64,000 bases of DNA. Source: Cymbidium sinense. Lineage: Eukaryota > Streptophyta > Magnoliopsida > Asparagales > Orchidaceae. A program made the translations under genes and the position numbers. The stretch's first letter is position 1; the number at the start of each line of letters is the position of its first letter. The notes beneath the pieces were generated by a model. It saw only the letters and a list, made by a program, of their open reading frames with translations, did not search any database and was not told the origin of the DNA. Positions 35,333 through 47,900 of this stretch are shown here, one piece after another. The DNA lies in the NCBI GenBank assembly GCA_021442155.1, contig CM038232.1:65515555-65579554 (forward strand), in the 5' to 3' direction.

Positions 35333-37937
35333 TGTTGACCTCACTTTTGGAGTGAGGACTTAATCTTTCCATCTTCAATTTAAGAGTCTTCTAGACACTA
35401 GATTATCCTCAGTCATAAGACACTTCAAGCTATTAGGTGAACACTTAACCTAAGCCTAAAGACTTAGAAGGGTTAATCATAGGATTAGGGCATGCCTTAG
35501 AATTAGGGAAACTTACCTAGCTTATAGCCTAACCAAATTCATACTTGCTTTCTTAAGCTAAACCAAACCCCAAACTCAATTCATCCAAAATCCAAATTGA
35601 ATGCACAATCAAATTCAAATCAACCAAACCAAATCAAATCAAATTAACCCAAACCTAAGATGCATGATTTAATTGTACGAACTTGGCCAAAATTTCCTTC
35701 AATCCAAATTAAACTCAATTGATTTTCTCATGAATCAATAATTTTTCTAATCATCATCCCAAATATAAAGAAAATCTACAATCAAATCACCTAATCTAAA
35801 ATCAATTCAATCAAACCTAATCTAACCCATCTTACCCAAAGTACCAAAATGAGCCAAAACCCATTTGAATCCAGATCAATTATAGTCAAAGTTCTAAATC
35901 AATCCTAAATCCTTATATAAACTCAACTAAACTCAATTCAACCCAAAATCGATTCAACTAGCCCAATTGGTCCACTTGACCCAAAGTGACCAATTCGATC
36001 AATTTGAACCAAATTCCAATCCTACCAAAATTGGATTGAACCAAACCTACCAAAACCCCCTATGATGGTTATCAATTATCCTTGATTGATCAATTGCCAT
36101 CAATTAGGTCAAATCAAGTCAACTCGATCATTTGACCAAGTCAACCCACTTAACTTACATAAATCAAACTAGCCAAATCCCAACCTAAGCCAAATTAATT
36201 GAAATATATGACATCAACCTAAAATCAACCCTTGAATATGACTTGACCACCAATTGAGCCAAATCTAACCCAATTAGCCCTTTGACCTAAGTTGACCCAA
36301 TTTGATCTAATAGACTAAATTGGGTTAAATCAATATCTAACCCAAATTGATTGCAACCAATGAATCAAGTTCATTTCAAATTGATCCTTGAACATGATTG
36401 AAGCCATAATTGAACCCAATTGACCCATTTAGCCCAAATTGACCTAAAGGGTCAATTTGGCCTAAAACATTCCCAAATCCAAATTAATTCAAACCAAAGC
36501 CTACAATAATTTTCAATTGATCAGTCAAACCCAAACCTACCCCTAACCCAAGCAAATCTGGCCAATTGGGCCAAATTGGTCAACTTGGCCCATTTGACCC
36601 ATATGAACTCAAATGAGCCAAAATTAAATCCAAGTTAAATTGACTCAAACCAATTAAACTAAAATATCCCAAATACTCATTTGAACATGACCCAACCCTT
36701 GGTTTGACCTAATTTAACCAATTTTTTCACCTAACATAATCTAGCCCAATTTGACCTACATGGGTCAAATTGAGCCAAACCCACTCAAATTAAGCCCAAA
36801 CCCATTGGAATCTAGCTTAACCTGTCCTTATCTCATCTTGGGTTATCCCAAAATCAACCCAACCCAATTTGAACCCAATCCAACCCATTATCCAATGGAT
36901 AAAGCTCTCCACATGAAATTGAACCCACTTTTGGGTAGTCAACTCGCCCTCTTTCCACTTGGCAGCCACCTAATACCTAAAATGGAACCATACTTACATG
37001 ACTAACGAGATCCACATGGGCTAGGTCATCCATGGACTAAGAGGAGGTTTAACACACCTCCCCTCATTGACCAGACCCAAGGATGAAAGATACTGCCTTG
37101 AGCCACCAACCAGACCCCTTGGCCAACCAAACTGAGCCACATTAGCCTAGTCCTGTCCCCTCTGGCCACCTATGGTGGCCGCAAGGGTTCAGTTACGTAT
37201 TGCTGATTAAATGTAATACCCAAGGGATGAGGGGGTATACCCCCCTCCATTCGACCCAATTCTCACACACTCATCCTCAAAGAGCTTAATGGTTCAAAAT
37301 CCCTAAAATTGATTTTGAGCTCCCAAGCCTCCATCCTGGAATCATCAACTCAAAATAGGGCAAGGCACCACTCAGTACAACTCCACCAATACTCAACTCC
37401 ATTCAAATTAACTTCACTCACACATTCACCGAGCTCCGATGAGGTGAAATGAATCTTCTTTTAAGCCCTCTGAACGTCAAAAGAACCTCTTTGATCAATG
37501 CTAGCTTGCAAAGTAACAGTGCTTGGTCCACAGAGCAAATGGTAAGAAATCACCACCCGAGCTACTCAATAGGGCTTGGCCTCATCCACGCGAAGCTACC
37601 TCAAGCGTTATGCTGCCGGTCTCCAGCGAGGTACATTCCTTAGAATCGAGCATTTGGCAAATTTTTTTAGGCCTTTTTGAAGGGAACGTGAATGTCGTGC
37701 AAATCCGACTGATAGATCACTTCAGATCCTTCTTGTGAAGGTGTGAGATCAATCATGAGCCAATCTGAGCTCCGGTGAGCTTGAATTGGGAGGGAAAAGG
37801 TGGACGGTGTCCATCTTCCATTACTCGGGGGTTGATAGATCACCTGCCATCTATTCCATGTGATTGGAACAGATGGCTCTAATTAATCCACTAGATTTGA
37901 TCTAATTTAATCCTTAAGAACTGCAGGTTTAATCTCT

Positions 37938-37964
37938 ACCGTCTGACCATAGATCAGACGGTGG
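37938..37964. promoter_or_regulatory. LTR stem-loop, copy 3
   Basis: ACCGTCTGA and TCAGACGGT form a perfect 9-bp stem around CCATAGA. Compared with copy 2 (TCCGA/TCGGA), one arm has T for C and the other A for G, so pairing is kept. Confidence 0.6.
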
Positions 37965-39464
37965 GGACAAAATTGCATCCGCCGCCAGCCACTTTAGCAT
38001 TGACTTGGACTCGTTTAAATAATCAATCCAACAGCGCCATGTGAAAAGCGTCCCACATGATGCCGACGGGATTTGGCTTAATTAAGACTTAATTAATTAT
38101 TGTAATGGTTGAAACTTTGAAAAATCATGACTAATTATAGAAAAATAAAAAAATATAAATAAATACTCATTTTAAAGGTAATTCAGAGGAGAATAAATTA
38201 AAAATAATTTCAATTAATTTTAAACAGTAATTAAGGCTTAATTTTAGTTTAAGTGTAAACTTAATTAGCTTAATAAGCATTAATTACTTGGGCAATTAAT
38301 TCTAAACTTTTCTTGCTGATTTAATGGGATGATCTCTACCTCTCATGATTTTCTTGAAATTTATTGCTTAATTAATTAGAAAAAATTGATCATTTGAACC
38401 CTAATTACTCCCTTAATCAATTTAATGATTAATTAACACCCTAAACATCAACAAATTAATTAATTAAACTTATTAATCACTATTAAATAGTGAATAGATA
38501 AGGGAGTGGGAGTATGACCTCTTTCCAAACCTCTTTTCCCAAGTCCATTCCATCTTAAAGAGGACTAATTAATATGGAAGTTAATTAAGGGTTTAATTAG
38601 TTGATTAAGTGGCTTAATTAATAAAATTGAAATCATAATTACACCAGATAATTGACAATGAAATTAAGTGTTCGTCTTTATGCGTTTAATTATATAAAGA
38701 CTCTTAAGGAAATTATGATTAACCTATAAGTGTGAGAAAATCATAGAAGTACTTAATTAGGTTCTTTAACTTAATTAACATTTAATCATGAGCCATTTGC
38801 ATTAGGCCCTTTAGGAGCATTGCAATTTTATTTTCACACATATTCATATCATTTGTGGCTCATAATTAAATGGTTAATCAAATTAAAGAAGTATAAGTAA
38901 GGATAATTAATTGATTTAATTAGTGATCCAACTTAATTAATTCATAAAATTCACTTAATTACCTTTTATTAAACTAAATAAAATCACCAACATGGGAATG
39001 GGATTAAAATAGAAAATTATATGTGCTCATCCTTAAATCAACTCAAATCCAAAAATCAAATTAATAATAAGCTTTGGTTATCTTTAAACACTTTTATTTG
39101 TTGTGATTGTCCTTAGAAATTAATTTAGTTGAATGAACCATGTATTTATATTTAGTTATTCCTTTCCAGTCATTTCCAAATGTAGTATGTCATATGAATT
39201 TATGCATTCATTCTTTCAAATTCAAATGAATTAAATGGAAGTGATTAATGTAAGCTTGCATGTGTTGACTTAATCTAATTATATGTGTGGCTATTATCAC
39301 TAGTAAATCTAAAACTATATTCCAAACTTTATAAGTTGTTGATAATATGTGGAGTGATAGTTATGAATACATATAGGATTTGCATGTGCTTATAGCTTAA
39401 ATATGTGAAATGAAGCTCTCTTTCCTTTGTTTTCATATGGATTTACATAGAATGTTAATGAGTA

Positions 39465-39835
39465 TATAGTCTGTAAATCCTGGGAATATGAGGCTTTAAG
39501 TAGCCCCAAGGAGGTCATTTGATTACCTCACTTCCTAGGTTTAACAACGACACATACTTGCTTACATCTTGTATACATTTGCATGTGTAGTTGATTAGAA
39601 AATGGTAATCCCCCTTTTCTACTAAAAATACATGCATCCATGATCATCTAAGTCATAAAAATACATTACATATAAATTAGTGCTCTCTTTACTATGTTTA
39701 TATATGGATTTACATAGATTTGAATTATATTGGGTATATAGTCTGGACATCCTAGGAATATGAGGCTTTTAGTAGCTCCAATGAGGTCATTTGATTACCT
39801 CACATCCCTGGTTTAACAATGATACATACTAATTT
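39465..39835. repeat. LTR-internal tandem blocks (2 copies)
   Basis: Blocks at 39490 and 39762 (272 apart) match those at 34755-35270 and 60869-61388. Each is preceded by TATATAGTCTG..ATCC and followed by GGTCATTTGATTACCTCAC. Confidence 0.85.
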
Positions 39836-42436
39836 AATTTATTTCCTATATTTGTATTAGAATTTAGATAGAGCTTCAATTTACATGTATAAATTATTCA
39901 ATCAAGTAAAATATAACTTCAAACATATGCATCCATCACCATTTAAGTATGCAAAAAATATATTGCATATATAGATATGCTAAGTGTTAAAGTCATATGC
40001 ATGCTACATGTGATGGAAAGGAATGATTTGGTATATGTCTTGTGATAGTAACTCAACCATATTAATTTTAAGATGCCTTTCATATTGAGTAGAATTATTT
40101 AAAGTTAACCTAAACTTAGGATTAATAAAATATTTAATAAGCCATTCGCTAAAGAAAACTAAATTATAAAATATACTTTAAAAGATGGATTAAGGTAGAG
40201 ATGAAAGAGGGCAATCCTCTTTCTTCTCTTTATAACACTTAGATGCTAAGTGTAAATCAAGTGAAACTAAACAAATTACAAATTAAAATTCACAAATCAA
40301 TTAAACAACTTGAAATAAAACCAACTTTTATATTAAATTAAATCCTTCCACACTTTAAAAATCATAACTCTAATGCTTAGTAAGACATACCACGCAAAGC
40401 CTTAGCACACACATTAGAACTAAGTCATTGCTTCTAGTCCTAAGTTAAGGCGACATATGTGTGATGTATGTTTTATTTTGTGATGCAATATTTTAGATTG
40501 GATGTTAAAATGTATGTTTCATAGACTAGATGTTAGGCCGCTCTTAGCTTAATCATATTTTCTATAGGGGATCATGCTTGAGGGGTTGCTTAAAAATAAA
40601 TATAAATGCTCTCTTTATAGGTTGCTTAAACCCCTAAGCATAATCCAAGTTAGGACAGGTGGGCTTGGTTACCTATGTGCAAGGTGCTAAGTACAAAATC
40701 TATAAATGTATGGGATTGTATGTATATTTACCTAGCATTTATTTTATAGGTATAGTCAGATTTACTTTTCTCATATAAATATAATTTTGTATTAGGAATT
40801 GATTAGTCTATGAATGTCCTGATGTATAATGCCTTTTAAGAAAACACATCCAAAGAAAATCAAATCAAGAAAGATAAAGAGACATGAAGAATGAAGATCC
40901 TCATAGCATGTATTCATTCTAATTATAATTATTCTTTCATATATGTATAAGGATATAGCTCACCTTTTTTGTTTTCGATGGAAACGAACGACCTCTTATT
41001 CTTTTGTGTTATATTATAAATTATTTGATAATTTATTTAACTTACGCATTAGAAATGACATATTTTTCTTAGTTTCTTAATGATTGATACTTTAATGTGT
41101 GGCCTGGATGCGGTAGGCTCTTAATATAAAAATAATTTTTTTACTTAACTAATTACTCATAATTAAAACTTCAAACAACTAATAACCTCATCATAAAGCC
41201 TAGGTTTTAAATAAGATAGTTAATAGATTTAACAATCCCTTAGCTGAATGTTGTATGTCTCACATCATGCATGCATCTTCTATCTCTCTTGCAAAAATGA
41301 GAGCCTCCGTCCTTACACAATCGCTTGACCCATGAGAGCAACTCCTAAAGACGGAGCTCCACCCTCTCTCTTTTGATTTAGCCAATAATCTATTTCATCA
41401 AGCATTTAGGCATAAAGAAATTCTGAAGTCTTCATCTAAAATATTGAGTCCAAAAATGAAATAAAATTTAAAAAGATTTTTGCACTTGCTGATTAAGTCA
41501 TATGATCATACCATTCATGCTCCAGTCTCTTAGGGAGTGGGTTTAGGACTTTAGTCTCTTTCAAATTATATAATAAGCCTAACCATCTTGCAAATTCATA
41601 TGACCATACTACATGGATTTAAAGTATGGGAGGTGTTAGCTGGTGGCCACTCCAGGCAGTTGTAAGTCTAGAAGTCGGATGAGTTTACTCTCTCTTATGG
41701 AGATAAACCCTTATGTCCACCTATCACTTAGAATTAGGTCATGCTTTAACCCATACTAAAGTTCCCTAGATTTAGGATTCGAGGTACTTATTTTCTTCAG
41801 GCTACAAGCATAAATCCTCACCTCTTAGGCATTTATAGAACTTTGTGTTGGCAGATTATAAGCCCTAATAATTTAATAAAAATTCAACTCAAATAAATAA
41901 AACATATTCATTTTCAAATATATAAAGTCTAATCATAGAATAAATTGGAATGCTCACTAGGCCTCCTAGTATCATGAGCATTTCTTACTTCTTTCCTTTG
42001 GATTCTAAAAATAAGTCTTCTACATGGTCTCTCACGCTTGACTTTTCGAACATAATTAATCCTTTGATAGACTAGCCTTCAAATATTTGGAGATAATAAT
42101 TGTTTGCTTTAATTGAGAGTATTCTTAGGGAATCTCATTCCCTAGGATGTAATTAACTATGGAGGCTTGCCTTCATAGGGAACTTAAGAACTCAGCTTAA
42201 TATAAACCCTGCTTTATCTTTTCATATAAAGTAGGAGAAAAATCTTTGGTGTATTCGAAGACCCATCATGCCTTAAAATTCCTTATTAGGTGATTAGGTC
42301 CATTATAGGGTGATGTCCCCATCTTTGAGATAGTACATCGTACCTCAATGTCGTACTTGATCACTTCAATAAGTATCCCCTACGATCTGCGTGGTGTCCA
42401 CCCCACATCCCAAAATAAACATTATAGATTTTTCAA

Positions 42437-42452
42437 GTGACTCCACTGGGGA
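42437..42452 (+). promoter_or_regulatory. Retroelement primer binding site
   Basis: GTGACTCCACTGGGGA lies one base after the LTR end. It resembles GGCGACTCCACTGGGGA, the tRNA-Arg-type site I recall for Tat/Ogre elements, with one C-to-T change in the CG. A tRNA bound here would prime minus-strand DNA synthesis. Confidence 0.75.
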
Positions 42453-42694
42453 TAGTTCCTCTCTCCATCTCTAGTAGACAATTATCATCTCCAAGCATCA
42501 ATAATGGACTTATATTTTTGTATATGCCCAAGACTATTTTTCTTTCTGTTGGCGCTTTGCTAATTTCATTCTTAAGTAGAGGTAGTCAACATCCTTTAGG
42601 TTTTAGGACCTAAGACTCTTATTGGGTCCCCTAATAGGTAATAATAAGTTAATTAAGAAAAGGAGATGACCAAATATAAATCAAATAGAATTTA
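42453..42694 (+). other. Retroelement leader, first part
   Basis: Non-coding text between the primer site and the hairpin array. It contains no open frame or repeat that I recognise. Confidence 0.4.
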
Positions 42695-44003
42695 GAACCT
42701 CTTACCACTAGCTTAGTGAAGTAAGGTTCATTCATATTTGACAAAATTTCATTAAAATCTAAGGTAAAACAAATAAATTCTTTTGTAAAATGTTTAAAAC
42801 CTTTTCAAAGCAAAATCATGTAAACTTCACTTAACATAATAATTTTTTCCAAATGAAGGTTCTCTTAAAAAATTAAAGTCAAGTGAAACAAAATCAAAAT
42901 CTTTCAAATAAAATTAATTGAACCTCACTTAGCATACCTAAAATTTCTAAGTGAGTGTTCCCCTTTTTCAAAATCAAAATTAAATCAAACAACAAACCTC
43001 TCTTTCAAAAATAAACATATTCTAACCCTATTTCAAAAAAATAAATTTACTAACCTCATTTAACATACTTAAATATGTTAAATGAGGATCCCCTTTTCAA
43101 AATTAAAATCAAACATACCCAAAATTTTTGAAACAAAACCCAACAACCAACATTCAAATTGGACTCCACTTAGCATACCTAAATTTGTTAAGTGAGGGTT
43201 TATTTTTTTAAAATGAAGACAAAATCAAGATGAAATAACATATAAGTGAACTAAATTTAACATACCCATATTTGTTAAATGAAAGTTTCATTTTCAAATT
43301 TAAATCAAAATTAAAATATCCAACACACATTTGAACTCTATTTAACACACCTAAATTTGTTAAGCGAGAGTTCAATCCTCAAAATCCAAACAAAACCACA
43401 CATCAACATACAAACAAACAAACAACATACAAGTGAGCTTCATTTAACATACCTAAATTTGTTAAATGAGAGTCTCATCTTCAAAAAAAAATCAAACTCT
43501 AACAACAAACATCAAACATATATTTGAACTCTGTTTGACATACCTAAATTTGTCAAACAAGAGTTCCCCTTTCAAAAATCAAATCAACAACAAATATCAA
43601 ACACATAGTTGAACCCCATTTAACATACTTAAATTTGTTAAATGAGAGTTCTTCTTTTCAAATCAAATCAAAACTTCAAACAAATAACAATCAAACCATT
43701 AAGATAGAAAGCTTTCAAAATTTTTAAACATATAATTGAACCCCATTTAGCATACCTAAATTTGCTAAGTGAGGGTTCCAAAATCAAATTACAACAAAAC
43801 AATACAACAAATACATCTCCAAAAAGTCTCTCCAAAATAAATGAACCCCATCCAACATAATTAAATTTGTTGGATGTGGGTCTCAAAATCAAAATCAAAT
43901 TCTGATTCAATGATTCATGGCAAAGTCTCTCCTCTAAATTCTTAAATCTATCCAATATAATGAACCCCATTTAACATACCTAAATTTGTTAAGTGTGGGT
44001 TCA
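42695..44003 (+). repeat. Leader array of about 12 stem-loops with paired arm changes
   Basis: Each unit is about 42 bases: a left arm such as GAACCCCATTTAACA, a loop near TACCTAAATT, and a right arm such as TGTTAAATGAGGGTTC. Clear units start at about 42919, 43051, 43161, 43247, 43331, 43434, 43525, 43611, 43738, 43843 and 43961; a degenerate one starts at 42823, and a possible one without the loop at 42695. Spacers are A-rich and differ in length and sequence. Arms vary together: CATTTAAC/GTTAAATG (43621), TGTTTGAC/GTCAAACA (43532), CATCCAAC/GTTGGATG (43850), and CACTTAG/CTAAGTG (42926). The loop is nearly constant. The array lies in the 5' leader between primer site and first coding traces. 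Its function is unknown; packaging, dimerisation or translation control are possibilities. Confidence 0.85.
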
Positions 44004-44125
44004 AATTCATAAATCAAATCAAAAGTAATAATTCAATTCAAGCAAGGGTCTAATCCAATTCTTTTTCTACAATGCAGAGATATCAGTCCAGTTTCTCCAT
44101 TTCTTCATTCAGTCAACTTCCGCCA

Positions 44126-44896
44126 TGTCTTCTGGAAAGTTGATCTTTTCCTTTGCCTTCGGTTTGGATTTGGCCTTGGATCAGGCCATACTCATCGCTA
44201 CCTTGTGATCCAGTTCAGACTTGGCTTTGAGAACCTCAAAGTCACATGTGAGGGACCAACCCTTTCTAGTGTTAGCAATGAGGAGGTGGCAGGAAAGAAG
44301 CCACTTCTTCGCTTTGATGTGCAGTCTGGTTCAGAGTTTCCCTCTCTAAAGAGGAAGGCCGTTGTGGTTCCTACATCCCTACCAGTGTTAGTGCCAGTAT
44401 AGTTTGTTTCCCCTGCTACAGTTCCAACGAAGGTTAATACCATCTATGTTGTTTCCCCTACTCTGAAGGGGAAGGATTATTAGCTATTGAGATAGTCTCT
44501 TCCACCTTGGAGGTTGGTTCAAGTTCTCGTTCCGCCCCGCTCACTAAGATTCAGTGGCACAACCAGAACTACAAGGTCAAGTGGCAATATGAGCACGAGG
44601 TGAAGTAGATGGACGATCCTTCTCATGTTATTGAGGAGGGTTCACCTTGTGAGACCTCTCCATTCTTAAGTGCTAGTAGGTTTCACCTCTTCTCAGCTTC
44701 AAAGGGCGAGGAGGATTACTATAGGATTATTGCATCACCCACACCATCTGCAGAGTTAGAGATACCAGCTAGGGAAAGAAAGAAGCCCTATGTCAGTCTA
44801 CAGTTTGTTCTTCACATAGTCGGCAGAGCCCATGGATGCTCAGAGTTTGGCATGTTACATGACTTGAGGAGCCTGATCTCTAGGAGTGTGTGGTGA
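44126..44896 (+). pseudogene. Coding-like trace of unknown kind downstream of leader
   Basis: An ATG at 44126 opens a short frame (MSSGKLIFSFAFGLDLALDQ, stop near 44207). Coding-like frames follow at 44205-44402 and about 44540-44896, the last with stretches such as WQYEHEVK, then a stop, then MDDPSHVIEEGSP. No zinc knuckle, capsid or protease motif is visible. It may be the eroded start of gag, or the extra ORF that Ogre-type elements have before gag. It ends against the minus-strand LTR, and part of it could instead be the reversed leader of that element. I cannot assign it. Confidence 0.3.
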
Positions 44897-44908
44897 AAAG
44901 TTTTTAGA

Positions 44909-44917
44909 GGAGTCGCC
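44909..44917 (-). promoter_or_regulatory. Possible primer binding site of the minus-strand element
   Basis: Read on the minus strand, GGCGACTCC directly follows the end of the reversed LTR, as the first nine bases of a tRNA-Arg-type primer site would. The rest of the site is not conserved. Confidence 0.45.
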
Positions 44918-47900
44918 TTCAAATCTATGGAGAGAAGGAAAGGAAAGACCTATACAAATTCATCTTTTCAGGATGTCATGCAGATCCACAGATATACTTA
45001 TTCAGGTGATCGAGTACGTCATCAAGGAAATAGTAAACTATCTTGAAAGACAGAAGTCACTACCCTTTAATGGATCTAATCACCTCAATAAGGACTCCTA
45101 AGGACGATGGGTCTGCATATGTACAGAGATTCTTCCCCTACTTTACATGGAAAAGTAAAGCAGGGTTTATTTTAAATCGGGTTCATTAAGTTCCCTACAA
45201 GGGCAAGCCCTCATAGTTAATTACATCCTAAGGAATGAGGATTCTTTAGGAAAACTCTTTATTAAGATAATTGATTGTTGTCTTTGAAGATTTCAATAGG
45301 AAAGGAATATCAATCAATTGGTTCATTTTTGAGCGATCAAATGGGATTGATCAAAAGAAGGAGTTATTATCGAAGACAAAATGGAAGATAAGTAGGAGAT
45401 GCCCGCGATGCTAGGAAACCTAGCGAGCATCTCAAACTATTCTACAATTGGGCTTTACATTTTTGAAATTGATTTAGTTTGTTTGAGTTGCATTTTTATT
45501 AGAAATTTAGGACTTAAGATTCCTTAACATAAGATTAAGGAAATGCCTAAGAGGTGAGGAATTATGCTTATGACCCACAAAAGAGAGAAGCAATCTCAGA
45601 ACCTAAATCTATGCAGCTTCGACGAGGGCCGGAAGCACAACCTAAATCTAACGCAAAAATGGGTAATTGGTTTGCCTCCACAAGAGAGGACAAAGCACCC
45701 AACAACTTGGACTTACAACCGCCTGAGGGTGGCTGCCAACTAACTCCTCCTACCATTTTAAATACATGTAAACAAGACTTAGTGCTTATGCAAGATAGCT
45801 ATGTTATTATTTATTTAGAAAGAGACTAAGTCCTTAAACTCACTCCCTAAAGAAATTAGATCATGTAAAAGGGCATGCTTCAAATGACCAAAATCTAATG
45901 CAATTCAAATTTCATTTTATTTTCATTTTGGACAATTATTTTGACTGAGGATAATAGGATTCATATGACTAATGCATGAGAAAGAAGGTTATTGGCCAAA
46001 ATTAATGAGAAGGGAGGAGGTGAGTTTCCACCATGGCTCTCAGTGGTCAAGCCAAGTTTCTTTAGCAAAGATGGAGGCCCTCCAATCAGAGTGAAATAAG
46101 ATGTATTTGTGCATGATATTATAAAAGAAATGCTCATCCAGCTAAGGGGTTGCTAATTCTTTTATCTTGATTTTAAACCTAAGCTTTAGGTGAGGTTATG
46201 AGTTGTTTAATTTTATTTTGAGTGTTAAGTTGGGTAAAAGATTTATTTTTTCCTAAACAGCCTAGTCCACATCCAAGCCATACATAAAGCAAGGAATAAA
46301 CTAGGAAAAGTATGCCACTTAATGCAAAAGCTAAACAAATTATCAATCAATTTATAAAGCTAATCGCAAAAAGAATAATAGGCCGTTGTGGTCAGGCACC
46401 ACCGCACAAACTCGAAAATATCAAATTAGGTAGTTGAGCTCTACCCTTATACAACCCGTATTATAAATGAATTAAATTACAATTAAGCAAGGAATTCATT
46501 ATTGTGGGGGTCTTCAAGCTTCTTCTTTCTTTCATGTTTTCTTTTCTTCTCTCTTCTTTTGGTTCCTTCTTTTGGATGGTTGGAATGTGGATGCCCCAAG
46601 GCTTCACATGGTGCATAAGATATGATATTATGATCAATGTTCATCCTAATCCCATAACAATATTTCCAAAATCCTAATTGCACAAATTTACATGAAAAGG
46701 AAAAGTGGATATCTAACTAACACCAGCAAAATAAAGGTTAGCTAAAACAAACCACACAAATCCCAAGCATGTATATTGGACTTATCACCCCACACATGGG
46801 TGACTAAGTCCACTTGGCGTATTGGATTATGCTTAGGGGTATAAAGCATCTGGAAGCAAAAGAATTTATATTTTTATTTATGATAGTGCTCCTTAAGCAT
46901 AATTCCCTGCAGAAAAGAATAGTTAGGCTAAGAATGTTCTACCATTCATTCTATGAGCATACACCCTAACATATAGTCTTAAACATATATCACAAAATGA
47001 AACAAAATATCAAATCATGCACCGACCTAACCTAAGGATAGAAGTTGTGACTTAGGCTAATGTGTGTGCTTTGAAGGCTTGTGTGGTATGCTTAGCTATG
47101 GCTTTAGGTTCAAATTTTCTAAGTGTGAAGAACATGTTTAACTTAGAGGAGGGTTTCATTTAAGTTGTTTAGTTATTTTGGGTTGATTTTATTTCATGTT
47201 TTGATTTGGTTTAAGTGGATCCTACAATTAATTAGTTGGTTATGAAGAGAGGGAAAGAGAAGATAACTTCTCTTTCCTTCCCTAACTTAAGTAATTTCAA
47301 AAGTAGATTCACATTTTAGTTTTGTTTAGATGAATTTTTTGATTAAATCTTTTAATTAATCCTAAGTTTAGATAAACTCTAAACAAACCTATTCAAAAAT
47401 AAAGGCATTTTAAGATTAAATAAAATGAATCAAAATTTACATAACACACATTACTTCATTTCTTTCCAAACAGCATATGGATGGACCCTAAGCATATATA
47501 TACATGCAAATGAGAGTATTTAACACACTTTATGATGCATGCTAAGTAATCCATTTAAGAAAATTTAGAAGTTGAATATGCATGATTTTTCTTAAGTAGA
47601 AAAGGTTTTCCTTATCCAAATTTTCACATACACACATGAAAGTAAGAAAGACATAAGTGAGTACAACACCATTATTAACCAGAGGTGTAAAGTACAAGAC
47701 CTACTTAGGGCTATTTAAATCCACGCAACCTCGAGGTTGTCCAGAATAATATACCACTTTCCTTAAATACAAACATATGTATAAAAGAAATGAAATAGAA
47801 AAGGAGAATGCAAAAGCTATTTAATGGATTCATTTTTATTTATGCAATCTATGTATGCTAGTATAGGTAACCCTCCTTAAGTGGTAGCATAGAGATGAAT

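Larger units (their letters stand above)
35333..42435 (+). mobile_element. 5' LTR (7.1 kb) of the Tat-type Ty3/gypsy element
   Basis: Begins TGTTGACCTCACTTTTGG and ends ATTTTTCA, directly before a primer binding site. The copy at 57119-64000 matches it in order along the whole length, so the two form an LTR pair; by eye they differ at roughly one base in ten near their starts. Landmarks: TTGACC-rich array (35780-36790), GC-richer block (36850-37640), stem-loop (37939-37963), CCATGTGAAAA (38038), two GAGGCTTTAAGTAG blocks (39490, 39762). LTRs of this size are rare and fit Tat/Ogre-type elements. The flanking five bases are GGCAC; the partner would lie beyond the window. Open frames inside are short and not kept between copies. 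Confidence 0.85.

Noticed and set aside
42695..44003. CRISPR-like look of regularly spaced repeats
   Set aside because: The context is a plant retroelement leader; units are imperfect palindromes with varying arms, spacers vary in length and are A-rich, and no cas-like genes exist.
44198..44443. 81-codon minus-strand frame opposite the coding-like stretch
   Set aside because: Directly opposes plus-strand frames over the same bases; neither has a known domain, and I could not support the minus reading better.
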